The notes under the pieces: generated by a model
Told to the model about the DNA's origin: nothing
Databases searched by the model: none
The model's input: only the letters and a program-made list of their open reading frames with translations
Made by a program: the position numbers and the translations under genes
Shown here: positions 61,396 through 64,000 of the stretch, one piece after another
How the letters are laid out: each line of letters starts with the position of its first letter
How positions within the stretch are numbered: the first letter of the stretch is position 1
Source of the DNA: Chitinophagales bacterium
GTDB taxonomy: Bacteria; Bacteroidota; Bacteroidia; Chitinophagales; JADIYW01
Direction: 5' to 3'
DNA: 64,000 nucleotides
NCBI GenBank assembly: GCA_020636535.1
Contig: JACJXT010000011.1
Span: 1,984,001 to 2,048,000, forward strand

Positions 61396-61818
61396 TTAAG
61401 AATCATACCATCTTTCTCTGCAAACTCTTTTCATCTTTTTAAAATCTTTAAAATCTAAACTTTCCCAAATTAGTGAAAGTGGAAGAGGTTTTATAGCAAA
61501 AACAGAATCACTAATAATTTCTTTATAATTATAAAATATTGGTAATTTAGTAGTATAGCTTTTATTGTATTTCTTAACTATAAACTCCAAAATTCGTCCA
61601 TATTCAAGATTATACTTTTTCATCAATGGAACTATTTCATTATTAATAAAGTCATTAAACTCTTCATCATAATAGCTAATATAGGAAACTGGTTTATATT
61701 TATCATAAACAATAAATATATAAGAACTCATTTCACTCAACAGAACAGTCTTCACTTTATTTATTTTAAATTCTTTGAATGAAAAATAAGATAGTATTAC
61801 ATTATTAGAAATTTGCAT
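61396..61818 (-). CDS. Hypothetical protein, 140 aa
   Basis: A soluble, aromatic- and lysine-rich protein (FSFKEFKINKVKTVLLSEMSSYIFIVYD; RILEFIVKKYNKSYTTKL) without recognisable family, signal peptide or membrane helix. Its position is notable: it occupies the interval between repeats A and B/C that in the second copy (62.7-62.95 kb) has only about 105 bases and no gene, so it looks like a cassette gained or lost between repeats. Confidence 0.5.
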   Translation of the reverse strand: MQISNNVILSYFSFKEFKINKVKTVLLSEMSSYIFIVYDKYKPVSYISYYDEEFNDFINNEIVPLMKKYNLEYGRILEFIVKKYNKSYTTKLPIFYNYKEIISDSVFAIKPLPLSLIWESLDFKDFKKMKRVCRERWYDS

Positions 61819-61904
61819 TGTATTTATTTATTTTTCTATTTATGCTGTAAAAGAATCTAAATATACTTTAAATATACTAATTAATTTTACGAAAGCTATC
61901 AAAT

Positions 61905-61921
61905 GAAAACACTTGATGTGG
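61905..61921 (+). repeat. Short repeat B, copy 1
   Basis: GAAAACACTTGATGTGG; matches 62887-62903 with one difference. Confidence 0.6.
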
Positions 61922-61967
61922 TATGTGGAATGTAATGTGAATAGTGTGTTTTTATGTCCATTATAAT

Positions 61968-61995
61968 CTCAGAGTTTTCTTCGAATAACTCTGAG
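61968..61995 (+). repeat. Hairpin repeat C, copy 1
   Basis: CTCAGAGTT and AACTCTGAG form a perfect 9-base stem around a ten-base loop; all 28 bases recur at 62919-62946. No T-run follows. Confidence 0.85.
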
Positions 61996-62037
61996 TATAT
62001 TTTGGAATTATTCACATTTATAATTTATAAAATAATA

Positions 62038-62514
62038 CTAGTTTTCATCTCTAATTTTTTTAATTTTTTCTAATTCAATAATGTCAATTTTATCTTTTGG
62101 TCTATTGGTTGTTTTCTTGTTTTCAATTAATTGGTTAATATGCAAAAATGGAACCTTAACAGCTAAAATTTCTGCCACTGATGCCATTTGCAAACATTCC
62201 TCAAATGTATATTGCTCTAGACCTTTCATTTCTACTATAATATCAATATCAATATTATTACCAATATAAAAGTTTGTCCAACCAGGAATTAAATCAATAG
62301 TAGTCCAATCAATGTCAGTATAATTATATTGATTGAATACTTTACCAAGTGCTAATCTATTTTCGGTAGTGTTTTCAATCCAAATATCAATATCTGCTGT
62401 AGTTCTATTAAAACCATGTAAGTTTACAGCAAAACCACCAATCATAATATATTTTACTTTGTTATCGTTAAGATTTTTCCAAAATGCTAATATTGCTTCA
62501 TCGAATATATCCAT
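62038..62514 (-). CDS. Nucleotidyltransferase-fold protein (DUF6036/MNT-like)
   Basis: A 158-residue protein of the polymerase-beta nucleotidyltransferase fold. YIMIGGFAVNLHGFNRTTADIDIWIE (residues 21-46) gives the GG-x-A helix start and the D-x-D metal pair; a third Asp is available in NIDIDIIVEMKG. Such stand-alone NTases occur as toxins or antitoxins that AMPylate or pyrimidylate partners. It is preceded, with a three-base gap, by a 54-codon gene for a small helical protein (62518-62682), so the two form an operon. Flanking repeats (A and C) mark the patch as accessory. Confidence 0.82.
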   Translation of the reverse strand: MDIFDEAILAFWKNLNDNKVKYIMIGGFAVNLHGFNRTTADIDIWIENTTENRLALGKVFNQYNYTDIDWTTIDLIPGWTNFYIGNNIDIDIIVEMKGLEQYTFEECLQMASVAEILAVKVPFLHINQLIENKKTTNRPKDKIDIIELEKIKKIRDEN

Positions 62515-62517
62515 ATT

Positions 62518-62682
62518 CTATTTCTTAATATATAGTTTGTGTTCTACTTTGGCATTTTTAAGCATAATACCAATTTTCATTAGTTGTGTAGTCATTAAAA
62601 ACCTTTCTGTATCTGTTTTTTGTAAATTGGCTTTTAGTTTTTCTAAGTGTTGAGCTTCTATTTTGGTTTTATCAACTTCCAT
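62518..62682 (-). CDS. Small helical protein paired with the nucleotidyltransferase
   Basis: A 54-residue, lysine-rich, wholly helical protein (KIEAQHLEKLKANLQ; TDTERFLMTTQLMKIGIMLKNAK) with no signal or membrane segment. It starts with ATG at 62680-62682 and ends four bases before the NTase start codon. Small genes of this type precede NTase genes elsewhere in Bacteroidota, recalled from general experience; the pair has the layout of a toxin-antitoxin module. No independent evidence of activity. Confidence 0.65.
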   Translation of the reverse strand: MEVDKTKIEAQHLEKLKANLQKTDTERFLMTTQLMKIGIMLKNAKVEHKLYIKK

Positions 62683-62730
62683 TTTAATTATTATTCCAAA
62701 GTAAAAATAAAAAATAAATGGTATAGTATT

Positions 62731-62779
62731 ATGTTAGATGGAAAGAAACATTAAAATTTATTAGAATACATGGAAATGG
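62731..62779 (+). repeat. 49-base repeat A, copy 2
   Basis: Matches 61323-61371 at 48 of 49 positions. It lies upstream (minus strand) of the small gene paired with the NTase, as copy 1 lies upstream of the TPR gene. Confidence 0.9.
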
Positions 62780-62861
62780 TGAGATTATTTTTTGTGAGAA
62801 TTGTTTTGTGTTGACACGAAGCAAAGTGTAGAATGCATAAAAATGGTGAAGTTTATTAAAT

Positions 62862-62881
62862 GTCAGAAGGAAACTTCTGAC
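62862..62881. repeat. GAAA-loop hairpin element
   Basis: GTCAGAAG (62862-62869) and CTTCTGAC (62874-62881) pair perfectly around GAAA. The core is shared with 37149-37164. Confidence 0.75.
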
Positions 62882-62886
62882 AGCAC

Positions 62887-62903
62887 GAAAACACTTAATG
62901 TGG
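62887..62903 (+). repeat. Short repeat B, copy 2
   Basis: GAAAACACTTAATGTGG; matches 61905-61921 with one difference and directly follows the GAAA hairpin. Confidence 0.6.
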
Positions 62904-62918
62904 CAGTAAAATGGAATT

Positions 62919-62946
62919 CTCAGAGTTTTCTTCGAATAACTCTGAG
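62919..62946 (+). repeat. Hairpin repeat C, copy 2
   Basis: Identical over 28 bases to 61968-61995, a perfect 9-base stem. It sits 40 bases after the end of the SNF2 helicase gene on the minus strand. Confidence 0.85.
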
Positions 62947-62986
62947 TGGAATGGTTACTTGTCACTAATGCCCAGTCGCTCAATAA

Positions 62987-64000
62987 TTAAGTAAATAAAT
63001 ATTGTAAGTCTTCTTGCGTAAGATTTTTCACAAAATTTTCTTCTGCTGTTATTAAATTATCTGACATGATTTGTTTTTGAGATTGTATGGCTAGGATTTT
63101 TTCTTCGATGGTATCTTTGCATATCATTTTATAAGCAAACACATTTTTTGTTTGTCCAATTCTATGTGTTCTATCAATTGCTTGTTGTTGAATAGCTGTG
63201 TTCCACCAAGGATCTACAATAAAAACATAATCGGCTGCTGTTAAATTAATACCAGCATTTCCAGACTGTATAGTCATTAAAAATATATTTGTAGTATTAC
63301 CTTCTGTTTGAAATGCATTAATCATTTCTTGTCTGTCTTTGATATCTACATCGCCATCAAAATGATAGTATGACAAATTATTTTTACTAAGCTGCTCTCC
63401 TATTAAATGTAGCATGCCTTTGAATTGAGAAAATATTAAAATTTTATTACTTGATAAATTATTTGTTATTTCATCAATTAACATATCTACTTTTACAGAT
63501 TGCTTCACAGGAACATCTAGATCTTTTACTAATTGTGTAGCACTACATACTTGTCGTAGTTTTAAAATGCCTTGTAAGATACTTAGTTTAGATTTTCCTA
63601 TTCCGTTTTCTTTAATATTTAAAAATATACTTTGTTTAATTTGATTTTTAATTTGGTCGTATACTGCTTTTTGTTCGTCGCCCATTTCGCACCAAAGTGT
63701 TAACTCTGTTTTTTCTGGTAAGTCTTTGGCTACTTGTTGTTTTGTTCTTCGTAAAATAAATGGTGCTGTTAGTTTTTGTAAGCTCAACATTTTTTCTTCG
63801 CTACGATGTCTGTCTATTGGTGTAGCAAATTCTTTCTTAAAGAATTCTTGTGTTCCTAAATAACTTGGCAATAAGAAATTGAGTTGTGCATATAAATCAA
63901 ACGAATTATTAATAATTGGCGTACCACTCAATCCAATTCTATTTTTTGCTAAAATTTGGTAGGATGCTTTAGTAGTTTGTGTATATAAATTTTTAATATG
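62987..64000 (-). CDS. SNF2-family DEAD/DEAH-box helicase, C-terminal part
   Basis: The frame is open to the window end; the start lies outside, so only the last 338 residues are seen. The segment begins just after the DEAQ box (HIKNLYTQTTKASYQILAKN) and contains motif III LSGTPIINNSFDLYAQL, then the helicase C-terminal lobe: LIFSQFKGMLHLI, YYHFDGD, QSGNAGINLTAADYVFIVDPWWN and the arginine-finger motif AIDRTHRIGQ. Such bacterial SNF2 ATPases (RapA-like or SWIM-domain type) remodel protein-DNA complexes. Function here is open. Confidence 0.93.
   Translation of the reverse strand, partial: HIKNLYTQTTKASYQILAKNRIGLSGTPIINNSFDLYAQLNFLLPSYLGTQEFFKKEFATPIDRHRSEEKMLSLQKLTAPFILRRTKQQVAKDLPEKTELTLWCEMGDEQKAVYDQIKNQIKQSIFLNIKENGIGKSKLSILQGILKLRQVCSATQLVKDLDVPVKQSVKVDMLIDEITNNLSSNKILIFSQFKGMLHLIGEQLSKNNLSYYHFDGDVDIKDRQEMINAFQTEGNTTNIFLMTIQSGNAGINLTAADYVFIVDPWWNTAIQQQAIDRTHRIGQTKNVFAYKMICKDTIEEKILAIQSQKQIMSDNLITAEENFVKNLTQEDLQYLFT

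Larger units (their letters stand above)
62683..62986. other. 304-base gene-free region with repeats A, B, C and a GAAA hairpin
   Basis: Contains repeat A (62731-62779), the hairpin at 62862-62881, repeat B (62887-62903) and hairpin C (62919-62946). An 84-codon open frame across these repeats on the minus strand is not credible as a gene. Confidence 0.8.

Noticed and set aside
61968..61995. Hairpin C as an intrinsic terminator
   Set aside because: The 9-base stem has no following T-run on either strand and recurs as a repeat, so it was classed as a repeat element.
62729..62983. 84-codon open frame on the minus strand
   Set aside because: It runs through repeats A, B, C and a hairpin, has unlikely composition (CHIKCF, Ser/His-rich) and no supported start; it is a by-product of AT-rich repeats.

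Overview
The window is very AT-rich, gene-dense chromosomal DNA from a member of the Bacteroidota. Four things point there: a hydrolase with a type IX secretion C-terminal sorting domain; TonB-dependent receptors with carboxypeptidase-like N-terminal domains, one paired with a DUF4249 lipoprotein; an HU-CCDC81/SPOR protein; and repeated TAnnTTTG promoter -7 elements in place of a sigma70 -10 box. The order cannot be fixed from the sequence. There are no rRNA genes, CRISPR arrays, prophages or recognisable transposases. One tRNA gene (initiator tRNA-Met) is present.

Layout. 1-4.0 kb (minus): an operon with a membrane 4Fe-4S protein, a CCG-domain Fe-S protein, two small unknowns and rsmE (cut by the window start). 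4.2-7.2 kb (plus): a HigBA-type toxin-antitoxin pair, a PyrR-like phosphoribosyltransferase, a putative zinc metallopeptidase and a SanA/YdcF-type protein. 7.4-12.0 kb: glpK convergent with a Baeyer-Villiger-type monooxygenase and two SDR dehydrogenases. 12.1-17.2 kb (minus): aroC; lpxA overlapping a lone ABC ATPase; a GNAT-nitrilase fusion with a bacilliredoxin and a SufT-like protein. 17.3-22.9 kb (plus): kup and a TonB receptor/DUF4249 pair. 22.9-37.1 kb: mixed genes including a membrane glycosyltransferase-like protein, a Wzi/RemB-like barrel, AlkD-like repair protein, K+ channel, TagA-type glycosyltransferase, AsnC regulator, an unusual beta-repeat membrane protein, MBL hydrolase, a patch of unknown genes (32.7-34.9 kb), VOC protein and class I aldolase. 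37.2-46.0 kb: a TonB receptor and a secreted CocE/NonD hydrolase, divergent from an FMN reductase, a peptide-binding lipoprotein and a queuosine-precursor transporter. 46.1-54.2 kb: acs, a Fur-family gene, clpB, a SMUG2-like glycosylase, a DUF488 protein, era and tRNA-fMet. 54.2-61.2 kb: a slippage-prone small locus, then a four-gene envelope operon (TPR solenoid, outer-membrane barrel, HU/SPOR protein, LolD-like ATPase). 61.3-64 kb: a repeat-rich accessory patch with a nucleotidyltransferase/small-protein pair, then the C-terminal half of a SNF2 helicase.

The most distinctive signals are several families of dispersed hairpin-forming intergenic repeats (three 60-base copies at 25.5, 35.5 and 51.5 kb; two 75-base copies at 23.6 and 51.6 kb; a duplicated set at 61.3-62.0 and 62.7-62.95 kb), a perfect 29-base palindrome between the CocE and FMN-reductase genes, a (TA)12 tract inside a small membrane-protein gene, and the TPR/barrel/HU-SPOR/ABC operon. 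Functions are inferred from motifs read by eye; no database search was possible.
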